Shown one piece after another: positions 11,985 through 22,020 of a DNA stretch of 64,000 nucleotides. Position 1 is the stretch's first letter. Each line of letters begins with the position of its first letter. Below the pieces are notes generated by a model that saw nothing but the letters and a program-made list of their open reading frames with translations, searched no databases and was not told the origin of the DNA. This stretch comes from Sympetrum striolatum (Eukaryota; Arthropoda; Insecta; Odonata; Libellulidae), in contig OX388349.1 of the NCBI GenBank assembly GCA_947579665.1, positions 69,506,841-69,570,840 on the forward strand. Direction: 5' to 3'. Made by a program: the position numbers and the translations under genes.

Positions 11985-12125
11985 TAAAAATCCTTTTCCT
12001 CTCCGTAAAGCAGATCCGGGTGAAACAAGTCTTAGCAAGACCTTCTTCGCTAACTCTTCTCATTGCAATAAAATGATAAGAACCGTCCGAAGATAATTTC
12101 ATAGTTGGCTGACGAATATTCGAAA
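11985..12125. repeat. Orphan B-type 5' flank
   Basis: Contains the block found upstream of B genes: CAATAAAATGATAAGAACC, TCCGAAGATAAT and TTGAGCCGAAAAAT. Instead of a B gene the sequence runs into an unrelated CTTTTGACTTTGC repeat. It is a promoter-side relic of a lost family member or an incomplete duplication. Confidence 0.6.
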
Positions 12126-12539
12126 TTGAGCCGAAAAATATCGAGTTTCTCTTTTGACTTTGCTATTGAAAGTTTTTATATGAAATGCCACCAAGTAACG
12201 CTTGACAAAATTTATATATACGGATAGTGAATGCCGATATATATACAAATCGTTTCTTTTTTGCAACTAATGTATCCCAACACGTCTCTAATTTATAGAA
12301 TGCTTAATTTTTTCCAAGATGATAATAAATAAATTATTTCTATGTAAAATTTCTTATAAATATTTATTTCATCCTATGACAATCGAAAATCGGTACTTTC
12401 CTTTTCCTTATATGTGAATGCAAACAGAGACTATTCATTTCATGAAATATATGACAATATATCAACTCGGCTAAGATTCTTTATTTAATTTTTACTTCCA
12501 TTGAATGTTCGGCACCTGAATTTATTCTCCGTGTGTACA

Positions 12540-12965
12540 GATTTACACTGTGTTCTATCATATAAGATTCTGTTAGAAGTATTCACATTGTTTTCAGTTG
12601 TATTTGATCTCATATAAAATTACCATTTAATGACTTCGGATGTTGGGTTGAGAAAATAATATTAAGGCATGATCTCGCTGAAAGATTCAAATAATAACGA
12701 TCGATTTTCAAAAATTTAATTCACAATTAGATTCACAGGAAAGTCATTATTACAGTTTGAGTGGGTTATAATTATGCCTGTTAGTTTCATCAGTAATATG
12801 CCTTCTGAAAAGACTTTCTTTTATCTATTCAGTTATGGCAATTGTAGCCATGAATTATTATTTTCGATCAAAGAAAATAAAGCTCAAAAAGGCACGATAG
12901 GTTCTAACTCCAATTTCAAGATTTTTAATCTCCCACTCCCACACCACTCTGTTAGCATTTCTACG
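12540..12965. repeat. Orphan B-type 3' flank
   Basis: Matches 36290-36693, the sequence downstream of the minus-strand B4 pseudogene, through shared blocks such as CAGTTTGAGTGGGTTA and CAATTGTAGCCATGAATTAT. It also matches the inverse of 43620-44000 downstream of B5. No B reading frame remains next to it at 12965 onward, so a minus-strand member was probably lost here. Confidence 0.55.
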
Positions 12966-12995
12966 ATGGCGCACAGTAGTCCCAAATCGAAACAA

Positions 12996-13028
12996 TACTT
13001 TCTCTATATTACGTATATGGAGAAAGTA
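12996..13028. repeat. Terminal hairpin fragment of the 33-kb repeat family
   Basis: TACTTTCTC and GAGAAAGTA arms around TATATTACGTATATG. This is the same 33-nt end structure that terminates the composite repeats at 34046, 35077 and 39384. Confidence 0.7.
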
Positions 13029-13330
13029 GTCTTTAAGTCTTTAAAGTCTTTAAGTTCCTCTAAAAGTTCCCAAGGAAAACTGGGTGCACGCCCTTATGTG
13101 CAAAGTCACCTCAACCCTTTCCTTCCTCTGAAAGCATTGAAGATGCTCCCAATTCTTCTCTTCGTTGTATCCATGGCCTAACCCACCACCGCCTCTCCTT
13201 CCGTTTTAGCATATCCGAACAAAGCTCACTCACTCCAATTCTTAATAGCCTCTTAAGTATTTCTTTCTTTCGACCCACAGACGACATACTCCTGTGAACT
13301 AGCCATTTGTACTTGCAGCTAGTGTCAGCC

Positions 13331-13383
13331 GTGCGTGACTACAAAACCAGCCACTACTTGCTGGTGGTTTTGTAGTCACGCAC
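13331..13383. repeat. Strong 19-bp-stem hairpin
   Basis: GTGCGTGACTACAAAACCA at 13331-13349 is the exact reverse complement of 13365-13383, with a 15-nt loop. Weaker pairing continues outward (GTGTCAGC against GCTGATAC). It may be a miniature foldback element or a small-RNA precursor. There is no reading frame. Confidence 0.85.
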
Positions 13384-14087
13384 CAGCTGATACCAAGTAT
13401 CAACTGGTAAACAGCCTAGCGTGACCTAGGCTTTGCTATTGAAAACCATAGTTCATTCTCAGATACGGAATTGCTGCAAAATCACCTACTCTGTGCCGAC
13501 TTACACAGCAAGCGCCCGACATTTTCCATTCACTTACCATTCCATTTCGTGAAAACTGCGATAGCTATCGTTACGAAACTTTAAGAAAATAAAAATTGAA
13601 ACATTACTCTTTATTTCATTTGCAGCATATACATTGTAAAACTGATATCTAAAAAAGTTACAGCATGTTAACTTGTTCATTTTCAATCTAAAAAAATAGT
13701 AAAATAGAACCGTTGAAATGTATAAATACATCATCTTTAGACATTATCGTTGAGTAGAATAATAGAGGAAGTCATACAAAAATTTAATTAATTTCTGAGT
13801 GATAGAACTTGAGATACAACGTGATACAAAATTGGTAATTCACGGTTTGTGGGACAGGATTTGAGCATTGCATCAAAAATCAATCTGTACAGCGGGTGAA
13901 AATCTGAAAAAGCGATCCGTATCTGAAAATAACATTTCTGAAAACTCTGCCGGCGCGAAAAGGTTTATAATATCATGTTTTTTTATCTCATTAGTATTTA
14001 TTTTAGTTTGTTTTTTAAAAAGCATATTTCAAAAAAATATTAATTAAAGATACCTCAATGAGAATTTTATTTCTTCTACAGATAACA

Positions 14088-15909
14088 ATGGATCAACAAA
14101 AGAAAAAATGTAGACAATATAATATCTAATATTGGAAATATGGCTTTATTGAGTTGCCTGTAAACACTACATTACCAATGTGCCTGATTTGCCTGAAAGT
14201 TTTATCAAATGAAGGTATGAAGTCTTCCAGACTACAAGAACATTTTACTAAAATTCATTGTGATTAAAACATAAGGATTTATCTTATTTTAAAACACTTC
14301 AAACACAAACAGCAAACACAAAAGATGGGGATGGCTAGCTTGCTTCTTACAATATATCGTTAATGATTGCCTAATCGGAAAAACCTCATTCTATTGGCGA
14401 AGAACTAATTATACCAGCTATGAGTGAAGTAATACGTACTGTGCTACACAAGCCAGCATCTGATATTATCAAGAAAATTTCGTTGAACAATAAAAACGGC
14501 TCAAAATGTTGAAGATTCATTGTGTGGCTATTTAAAAACATTTCGGTTTTTTATTCAACGTGATGAGTAAAATTTGTTAGGAAATAAAGCTTTACTTTTA
14601 GCATACGTGTGGTTCACAAAGGAAGAACAAATTTGCCAAGAATTATTATTTGCTAAATATTTGCAAACTGATACTAAAGGAGAATCAATATGACATGTGT
14701 TGGATGAGTTATTTAAAGTAAAAGTTACCTCTGAGTAATATCATATCAGTAGCCACAGATGGTGCTCCAGCGATGGTAGGGCGCTACAGGGGTTTTCATG
14801 CACATTTAAAAAAGGAGGTGCCGAATGCATTCACAGTCCATCGTCAACATCTAGTTGAAAAATTTAAGCGAACACCTACATAATTTATTAAAGTATGTAA
14901 TTAAAGCTATCAACGCCATCAGAAGCAAACCATTGAATGACAGATTATTTAAACAGCTTTCTATTGAAGACAATGAAGAATTTAATCGTTTGCTGCTTCA
15001 TACAGAAGTTCGTTGGTTGTCAAAGGGTGCCTGTTTAGATATGTTTTATAAGCTGTTTAACTCGATGCTGTAGTTCTTAAAGATAAACATGTTGCTTTGC
15101 GATCTAGTGTAATTCAATCCTAAAATGACATCGCTTACTTGACCGTCTTGTTTCAAGAATTTAATGAAAGCAATCTTCAACTTCAAGGTGATGAACTGAA
15201 TTTAATAAAAACAAAATCTGTTATTTCTGCATTTGTGACAAAACTTCTTCTGTACAAACGAAATTTTGGACGAGGGTAATTCAGCCAGTTCCAAAAATGA
15301 TCAGGTGCTGAAAAAAAGACGAAGACATACTTTCTTATTGTGAGCATCTGGATGCTCTCCATTGAAAGTTGAAAGTTGGAATTAAAGTTCAAAAGCGGCT
15401 ACCAACAATTCTGGCTGCAAAATGAGATTCCTACGACTTATCCTGAAATATGGGCTGTAATTTTAAAGTTCTTAATTGCATTTCCTTCATCATATTTATT
15501 GGAACTTGGATTTAATGCCGTAACCAATTTATTAACAAAAATGAAACCGATTACAAATAGTCAATCGCGGTGATTTAAGATTACCACTGACCAAAATACA
15601 GCCGCGGATTACTAAATTGGTAGCAGCATACCAGGTTCATCCTTCGCATAAAGATGATTTCGAGTGTTTCAACTTTTTTTGCATTACCTTTTTATTCCGA
15701 GTTCAATAAACAGTTTCATAATTTCAAACTTCAATGTTTCTAATTTACACCTTTCTTTACCATATATTACGAAAAAGGTAGAAACATTAATACACATATC
15801 TTTCTGTTTATTTGCTATTAAAATTTAAAACAAATAAATTCAAGGGGGGCGCTGAGTAATATCTTTTCTGAAAAGGGAGTGGTAGGCCAAATAAGTTTGG
15901 GAACCACTG
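14088..15909 (+). pseudogene. Decayed hAT transposase, ZBED5/FAM200-like
   Basis: A scattered but recognisable hAT-type transposase in shifting frames. The segments are: a BED-like start with MCLICLKVLSNEGMKSSRLQ and a following H-x-K-x-H-like stretch; IPAMSEVIRTVLHKPASDI; ISVATDGAPAMVGRYRGF (catalytic-core D region); TEVRWLSKGACLDMFYKLF; and near the C-terminus GDLRLPLTKIQPRITKLVAA. Several stops and frameshifts make it inactive. The right terminal inverted repeat AAGTTTGGGAACCACTG (15893-15909) is typical of hAT elements. I could not find the matching left end. It could instead be a domesticated-gene relic, but the terminal repeat favours a transposon. Confidence 0.8.
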
Positions 15910-16729
15910 TTCTACATGAATCGAATGAACAGTGTGATATTGACACTGATGAGGAATTATCAGACGATGCTTTGGAGTGTGTATAGCATTTTATTGAGAA
16001 TAAACGTTAAAGATATCTAAAAAGACAGTTAATTACCCCCAGTACCCCCAGTATATCTTATTAAAATTTAATTGCCAAATTCTGTGTCCGGTGGTTTATT
16101 TTACAAATCTCCCAGCAACAAATAAGCTTACTGCAGTCGGAGAATTTACGTAAATCCCGTTTCGCGCCATTTCTATGTTTGTAAAGCTATCAAAGTAATA
16201 CCTCCAATGAAAATTATGATAGCAGTGATACAGTAATAGAAAAACATTCATATCCATTAGCAGTTATAAAGAAATTAGAAAAAATTACACTACGTTCATA
16301 ATTTAAATTAGTAATGATAAATTGTTTAAAGAATTAACGAAGTAGAATAATAATAATCCGAGATAAATTATACTAACTTTCATTAGATTCCTCAGATATA
16401 AAATATATTAAAACTTTTGTGAAGCTAAAAAAATTAATTTGGTTAATTTAAATTTATTTGTTTAAAAATTGTACAAACAAACAATAGTTATCACTAGACA
16501 TATGCATTAAAACAACTATTATAGATTAATCGGATGTATAATTTGCATTTAGGATTGTGGAAATAACCTTAAATGTCATTTGGATTTTTAAATTAATTGT
16601 TTAAACAAATAGTGCGATAAGAACAAAAATATCAAAAATACAGAAAAAATAACTTCAAATTCGAAATAACCGGATCAACAACCAAAGAGATTAACCTTTA
16701 AATCGAATAAGTAAGTTATAATAGCAGCA
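15910..16729. other. Intergenic, no gene seen
   Basis: AT-rich sequence downstream of minus-strand gene B1. It includes a short direct repeat of CCCCCAGTA at about 16036-16052. No supported reading frame. Confidence 0.5.
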
Positions 16730-17413
16730 TTATTCATTTTCACCAGCCTTTTTCGATTTGGGACCACTGAGCGGCGGCGGCGGACGATTTTTCGATGGCC
16801 CAATCAGAGTAACAGGTCCAGGGAATTTCCTGCGAGTAACAGGTGAACGAATAGGTGAATCTAAATTATGCTTATAAGTGAATCTCACAAGAGTTAATGA
16901 ATTGCTTCCTTCAACCGCTCGTTCGAATCTTCCGCTGTTGATAAACTTCTGAGAATTGTAGGAGAAAAAAGTGCCTTTGCGATATAGTAATAGCTTCGTT
17001 ACGTAAGCAACTCTCGTCATATGACGACATGGCTCTTTGTAGCAATAAACGTCATCGTAAATCATCACGAGAGGAGAGGAGACGCTTTCTACTTTGTAAA
17101 TCCCTCGGCACTCGGTGTCTCTCTCTGTTGGATGTGCGTATGTCAACTCGACACTGTGGATAGAAAAGGGCACGCAGGAGACATCGCAGAATATGTCCTC
17201 AGGATACACACTATCCGTGCAGACGATGTGGTCTCCAACAATATCCGGGAGCGTGTTCATGAAACTCCTCACTTGCTGCTCATCCAACGCGGAGGGCCTT
17301 CCGCTCCTCATTTTATCCAATTTCAGGTGCAAAATCCTCTCCACGGCCATGCAGAGACCGAGAGTGAACAAAATCGAAAGAACCACAACGAAGCACTTTT
17401 TTGAGATCGCCAT
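16730..17413 (-). CDS. B1: secreted family protein with six cysteines and long tail
   Basis: Intact single-exon gene of 227 aa, the longest member. The ATG is the fifth codon of a longer frame that opens with GTG. It sits where B2 and B3 start and directly precedes the signal peptide (about 1-23, ILFTLGLCMA). Cysteines 65 and 76 bracket CTDSVYPEDIFC, and 102 (ECRGIY) and 124 (VYC) complete the core four. Two extra cysteines, 80 and 129, are absent from B2 and B3 and may form a third disulfide. After the conserved LVRFTY block it has a unique basic, proline-rich tail from about 182 (PPPPLSGPKSKK near 211-222). It lies head-to-head with B2, 1.3 kb apart. Function unknown. Confidence 0.85.
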   Translation of the reverse strand: MAISKKCFVVVLSILFTLGLCMAVERILHLKLDKMRSGRPSALDEQQVRSFMNTLPDIVGDHIVCTDSVYPEDIFCDVSCVPFSIHSVELTYAHPTERDTECRGIYKVESVSSPLVMIYDDVYCYKEPCRHMTRVAYVTKLLLYRKGTFFSYNSQKFINSGRFERAVEGSNSLTLVRFTYKHNLDSPIRSPVTRRKFPGPVTLIGPSKNRPPPPLSGPKSKKAGENE

Positions 17414-17434
17414 TACGTTCGTCACTGAATTTTA

Positions 17435-17440
17435 GACTGA
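17435..17440 (-). promoter_or_regulatory. Inr-like TCAGTC upstream of B1
   Basis: Read on the minus strand, TCAGTC lies about 22 nt before the ATG, preceded by CGAGGCGAG. The same arrangement precedes B2 and B6. I see no convincing TATA box 30 nt upstream. Confidence 0.5.
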
Positions 17441-17779
17441 CTCGCCTCGAGATTTTTTGCTTAATTACAATTCAGCCAATTATAGAATTATCTTCGGACG
17501 GTTCTTATCATTTTATTGTAATGAGAAAAGTTAGTGAATAAGTTCTTGCTAAAACTTGTTTTATCTGGATATACTTTACGGAGGGGAAGCGGATTTTAAG
17601 GGAGGAATTCGAGAGGAATTGTGGTTACAATTGAGTTTTATTAATGGCATGCAAATCGAAATTCCTTTTATCTGTTAACTTAAAAAAATTATAGCTATAA
17701 AATTATTATTCTGGATGTAATGGAATAATGTTAAAAAAGACGCGATACATCTCAACTTTAATGATAATGAGATATAAAA

Positions 17780-17860
17780 CCGACTTGAGTCTGAAGGATC
17801 GGGAATCGATTCCGGGATCTTCAACTATACGGGAAACTGCCTTAACCATCTAATAAGGGG
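17780..17860 (-). repeat. tRNA-like (SINE-type) segment
   Basis: On the minus strand it reads an A-box-like AGATGGTTAAGGCAGTTTCC followed by a B-box-like AATCGATTCCCGATCC. A close relative sits at 39842-39910 and in its duplicate. It overlaps the outer edge of the foldback structure. Confidence 0.5.
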
Positions 17861-18240
17861 AGACCTCTCACATTTTTCTGGGGATTTTGATAAAAAATTT
17901 TGTGGTGATTCAGGAAGTAGATTAATGGAAAACTGTAAAAGCGTTCATCTCAATGGGCCATAGTTTTGTTGCAATAATTAATTAAAAATCGACAATCTGA
18001 TTATAGGCAACCTCGCGTTACACGCCCGCGCTAGACCAAATCTGTAAGGAATAACCCGCTGTTTACGAGTAATTCTCAAATCTTATTTTTATTAATTATT
18101 GCAACAAAACTATGGCCCATTTAGATGAACGGCAATACAATTTTCATTACTCTACTTCCTGCATCACCACAAAAATTTTCATCAACATCCCCAGACAAAA
18201 GTGAGAGTCTCTCCTTGTAAGTTGCCTAGATGGTGAAGGC
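17839..18240. repeat. Long inverted repeat between divergent B genes
   Basis: Arms of about 150 nt (17839-17990 and 18090-18240) pair across a spacer of about 100 nt. Matching landmarks are GGGCCATAGTTTTGTTGC against GCAACAAAACTATGGCCC, and GCCTTAACCATCTA against TAGATGGTGAAGGC. It sits between B1 and B2, which are transcribed away from each other. It is probably two oppositely inserted repeats; a diverged single copy lies at 8600. Confidence 0.8.
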
Positions 18241-18702
18241 AAAAAATTTTTATTTAGTCATTTTCGTTGGGATCTTCCTGGGTGTGCGTCGTGCGACAAA
18301 AACCATGCTTTTTCCAAACAAAGCCAAATAAAAAATTTTTGATACGGTAAAAATCGCTGATGGTATTCACAAACACGTAGAGATAAATTTTACTTAATTT
18401 TCAATTTATTTCATTGCAATCGATGCATAAGTTACTGAGATACAACACTTCAAACTCGAGTATCCAGAATTTTTGCATAGACAGTAGGGATGGTCATTTC
18501 ACTGAAATCTCCTTTTCTGCATTAGCCTTCATTCCTCTCGAGTCCCTCAGTAAAAATTTTAAAATCCGTTTTCCCCTATACTCAACATATCCCGATGTCA
18601 CAACTTATAGGAAGACCTTAGCAGAATGTTCGCGTGGCAATAAAATGATAAGAACCCTCCGACGATTATCGACATTGAGCCAAATATCTCGAAGCGAGAG
18701 AG

Positions 18703-18708
18703 TCAGTC
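18703..18708 (+). promoter_or_regulatory. Inr-like TCAGTC upstream of B2
   Basis: TCAGTC lies 22 nt before the B2 ATG in the shared context CTCGAAGCGAGAGAG. TATA is not evident. The block upstream (18520-18700) is the conserved B-type 5' flank. Confidence 0.5.
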
Positions 18709-18729
18709 TCCAATTCAGTGACGAGCAAA

Positions 18730-19308
18730 ATGACGAACTCAAAGAGATGCTTCCTTGGTGCGGCGACGATTCTGTTTATCCTCGGTCTCTGCAAGGCGGA
18801 GAAGAGGATTTTGCACCTGAAATTGGATAAACTAAGGAGCGGAAGGCCCTCCGCGTTGGATGAGCAGCGAGTGAGGAGTTTCATGAACGCGCTCCCGGAT
18901 ATTGTTGTAGACCACATAGTCTGCACTGATAGTGTGTATCCTGAGGACATATTCTGCGATGTCTCCTTCCCTGCCAACAGAGTCGAGTTGACATACGCAC
19001 ATCCGACAGAGAAAGACGTCGAGTGCCGAGGGATTTACAAAGTAGAAAGTGTCTCCTCTCCTTTCGTAATGATTTACGATGATGTGTATTGCAGCAAAGA
19101 GCCGTTCTTTCAAATGACGAGAGTCGCCTATGTTACAAAGATACAACTAAATTACGTAGACCATTTTTCTTTCTACGGTTCTAAGACTTTTATCAAGACT
19201 GGAAGAATCGAACGAGTGGTTGAAGGAAGCAAACCATTAGCTCTTGTGAGATTCACTTATATGGATAAACCTGTTAACTACATAGGGCCAACTGTGAGAC
19301 GTCCGTAG
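18730..19308 (+). CDS. B2: secreted four-cysteine family protein, subtype B
   Basis: Intact single-exon gene of 192 aa and a good reference for subtype B. The signal peptide is about 1-23 (ATILFILGLCKA). Mature cysteines are 65, 76, 99 and 121. CTDSVYPEDIFC spans 65-76, then YAHPTEKDVECRGIY, IYDDVYC and MTRVAYVTKIQL. It ends in a short basic IGPTVRRP tail. The start is the ATG 22 nt after TCAGTC; the frame upstream opens only with GTG. A polyadenylation-like AATAAA lies at 19429-19434. It is followed in the same orientation by A2, and this B-then-A order is the undeleted form of a fusion seen after B3 and B6. Function unknown. Confidence 0.85.
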   Translation: MTNSKRCFLGAATILFILGLCKAEKRILHLKLDKLRSGRPSALDEQRVRSFMNALPDIVVDHIVCTDSVYPEDIFCDVSFPANRVELTYAHPTEKDVECRGIYKVESVSSPFVMIYDDVYCSKEPFFQMTRVAYVTKIQLNYVDHFSFYGSKTFIKTGRIERVVEGSKPLALVRFTYMDKPVNYIGPTVRRP

Positions 19309-19439
19309 TAGAAATTCAAAGTTCGTGGTGTGATGGTCGATGTGCTGAGCAGGTTTCACTAACGGTGAATCCCATCTGGCTTGGCAAGTGGTTTACTAAC
19401 TCAATAATCAACGGAGCCAAATATCAACAATAAACGATT

Positions 19440-19596
19440 TATATTTTATTTTAGAGCCAAATTTTCAAGATTTAACAATATAGGTACACATACGCATTAT
19501 ATAAATAGAAATAATAAAACCAGTCATCACGAAGAGCCACAATCAAGGAGTCAAAGAGTCGCATGTTGCTTGTGAGCCGCGGTTTGCCTACCACTG
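19440..19596 (-). mobile_element. hAT-type terminal fragment
   Basis: On the minus strand it starts CAGTGGTAGGCAAACCGC and continues GGCTCACAAGCAACATGCG, then GACTCTTTG. This is the familiar end of hAT/Charlie-like elements. Only one end is recognisable; the inner boundary is a guess. Confidence 0.5.
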
Positions 19597-20137
19597 GACT
19601 AGGCCATTTCTCAATGGGTTGCCACGCCATTAGCTTATCTTTAGCAAAGACACGTTCACGATTTCGTCTTCCGTCAATCAAAGTACTTTCTAACCAATAA
19701 TAATAATTCTAAGGATAATGATTGCAGTAACACGTGCAGGAGATTCCATGAAATAAATTTCCTTTTATTTCATCATTTTATCAAGGATGTCAAAAATGGG
19801 GAATCTGAAATTTGGATAACCGTAAAATACAATCCAAAACAATCAGTCTCAAGTGCAGCTTAAATTTTTAAGCGATAAAGTAAGAGTTAACTGCTTTTTA
19901 GGTGGGTTACATGTAGGGGTTGTGATAAGACGCACATAATCATAGGTAAGAAAATGGGGAGGGGGGTTAATAAAACTATGGTTCCTATTCAAACTTCAGT
20001 CACTCGCACGATGAGCACAAAATTTCACAATCTCTAGCGGGCCAAAAATCACTTCCTCCATTGATAATATGGCGTCGCTTGGGAAATGATAAGCAGAATC
20101 CGAAGGTTACTCCCAACTGGACTCGTCCATATGCGGA

Positions 20138-20171
20138 TATAATAGCAAGCTACGGAGATAAACATTCAGTC
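20138..20171 (+). promoter_or_regulatory. Core promoter of A2 (TATA plus Inr)
   Basis: TATAAT at 20138-20143 and TCAGTC at 20166-20171, with 30 nt from the TATA T to the Inr A. The intervening AGCAAGC is also shared with the A1 and A3 promoters. Confidence 0.75.
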
Positions 20172-20192
20172 GATGCGAATTCAATATGCAAA

Positions 20193-20777
20193 ATGGTGAG
20201 TGAAAAGACTCTTCTTCTCTTCGCGTCCATTTTCCTGGCCCTCCGCATCGGTAGTGCAGCGAAGCTGTTGGCGCATTTGCAACTGCACTCCGTCAGGAAC
20301 AGTAGTCCCTTGCGGCTCACCGAGCAGCAAGGGAATAACTTCTTGGCTAAGATACCCGAGTCCCGGGGGAATTTCATATATTGCACGGACAGCGTCTACC
20401 CGAACGACATATTCTGCGAGCTGAGCGATGCGATTGACCGCCAAGGCGATGAGATCTACAACGCCCTGTTCGAGTACGCTAACCCGGCGGTGAAAGGGGA
20501 AATCTGCGCTGCAAATTTCAAACGGGGCAATGTCTCCTCTCCCATCATTCTCGAGTACGACGGTGTGAGTTGCTACGGGGACAACCCGCCGCTTCCGATG
20601 ACGAGGGTGGGCTACGTGACATCGATTGACGTTTGGACCCGGAATCACGATTGGACTTCCTTCTCTGTCAAGAGCTACGAGAATGCGGGCAGTACCAGAT
20701 GGAGCGACAAGAGAGCTTCCCCAACCAATGCGCCTCCCATGAAGTTCCGTTTCGTTAACGATGTGGAAGGCTCATAG
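20193..20777 (+). CDS. A2: secreted four-cysteine family protein, subtype A
   Basis: Intact single-exon gene of 194 aa. The signal peptide is 1-23 (LLLFASIFLALRIGSAA). Cysteines are 64, 75, 105 and 127; CTDSVYPNDIFC spans 64-75. The family YAHP reads YANP here, and PMTRVGYVTSIDV follows the last Cys. Possible N-glycosylation sites are N36-SS and N113-VSS. The ATG follows the TATA/Inr pair by about 22 nt; the open frame extends further upstream without being needed. Its last third is the source of the A-tail relics after B3 and B6, which share SIDVWTRNHDWTS and the KFRFVND ending. An AATAAA lies at 21061. Function unknown, secretion inferred. Confidence 0.85.
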   Translation: MVSEKTLLLFASIFLALRIGSAAKLLAHLQLHSVRNSSPLRLTEQQGNNFLAKIPESRGNFIYCTDSVYPNDIFCELSDAIDRQGDEIYNALFEYANPAVKGEICAANFKRGNVSSPIILEYDGVSCYGDNPPLPMTRVGYVTSIDVWTRNHDWTSFSVKSYENAGSTRWSDKRASPTNAPPMKFRFVNDVEGS

Positions 20778-22020
20778 CGGTGAAGTATTTTACTCCTAAA
20801 GACGAATTTTACTCAGTGTTGGTCACTACTTCTGCGCGATAATGAAAATCTTCAATATCTGTTCAGTGGTTCCGTTTCCCGCTCATTTAAATCTTTTCAC
20901 AAATCTATTTTTCTTCGTTCTGAATCTTAAGTGGTATGCCGTTAACTTAGTGTTAATGCAATATACTTATGAGTGTGTATAATAGTAACATATAGTAGAA
21001 ATATATGTATGTATCAGATAGTATTTGCTGAAGTGTAATAATAACAACATGGAGATTATGAATAAATGTTTCATTAGAGTTAGACAATTAAAAAGCAACT
21101 CAAAATAATCTCTAATTTTAATTATTAACATCCTTAAAGAGAAGGTCGTATATTCCAACTTCCTTCCAAGCAAATATTTTGGTTATCCAAAAATATATAA
21201 ATATTTTGTGTTTAAAGAAGTCCTAAGGGAATTCTGCAAAGAATTAAATTTGTCTAGGTATGAGAACTATGCTAAGAAGACGATTTCTTAGTATTTCTGT
21301 GGATTATTGAATACTATATTATAATATAATAGAAAGGTCACCGCCTGCAAATTCTGTCCTTGCCCTCCATGACTTGAGCTGGCAATGTCTCCATAGATAG
21401 AAAAAATTTTCCCCGATAAAAATGTCACATTTCGAACGAGAAAATTCCTCGTCGAAACTAACTGCACTAAAAAGAGCTAAATAAAGCATGAAAATATACC
21501 AGATGAAGCCTATAGATGTCTCAGAGGTGCTCTAATGTAGTAAAACATGTTTGATATTAGTTGCCCCATTATAAAATGTATGTGAATGTTACAGAATGCT
21601 TTTCTATGCCCGAATTAAGGCAATACGGCACACCCAAAAATATTGTTTTCCAAAGTATCAATAAGTGTAAATAATCAAAAGATATTACACATAATCCCTC
21701 CAAAAGCAAAACTATATTTCTATTAATAGTAGAAAAGAAGAAGAATTAATGGTTAAAAAGAGAATTGCCAATGATACGACTCCCTTTACGGTAAAATTAT
21801 TAAATTTCGTGGTTTAGATTATATTTTAACATTCCTGCCAAGAAATATTTACTTCCAACATCCCAAATAAGATAAAAAAAGGTTTTATTCACCTATTATA
21901 ACTACTTAAAGTGGCTTCAAGAAAATTAACTTCCTAAACTACGACACCAAACATATTTCTCCCCATCCCTTGGTTCAGACAATATAGAAAATGTGATGAT
22001 CAAATTTCATCTGTTATCTC
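20778..22020. repeat. A-type 3' flank shared at three places
   Basis: This downstream block is repeated at 28391-29650 and 62557-64000 (start only at 47461-47551). Shared landmarks are CACTACTTCTGCG, AATCTTCAATATCTGTTCAG, ATTATTAACATCC and the CTGGCAATGTCTCCAT segment. It tracks duplication of A genes rather than a new gene. No supported reading frame. Confidence 0.75.

Larger units (their letters stand above)
11122..14087. other. Intergenic mosaic of cluster relics
   Basis: No gene supported. It holds an orphan B-type 5' flank (11985-12125), a stretch at 12150-12480 that matches 41776-42110 in the same orientation, an orphan B-type 3' flank (12540-12965), a terminal-hairpin fragment (12996-13028) and a hairpin (13331-13383). 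The 135-codon open frame at 12774-13181 runs across these repeats and is not conserved at the homologous site near 36500, so I do not call it. Confidence 0.6.

Noticed and set aside
12774..13181. 135-codon frame starting with ATG
   Set aside because: It runs across an orphan gene flank and a repeat end, and the homologous region near 36500 does not keep it.
20181..20648. Antisense open frame of 155 codons over A2, and similar ones over other family genes
   Set aside because: It mirrors the coding strand, recurs wherever the family is GC-rich, and has no start context or signal of its own.
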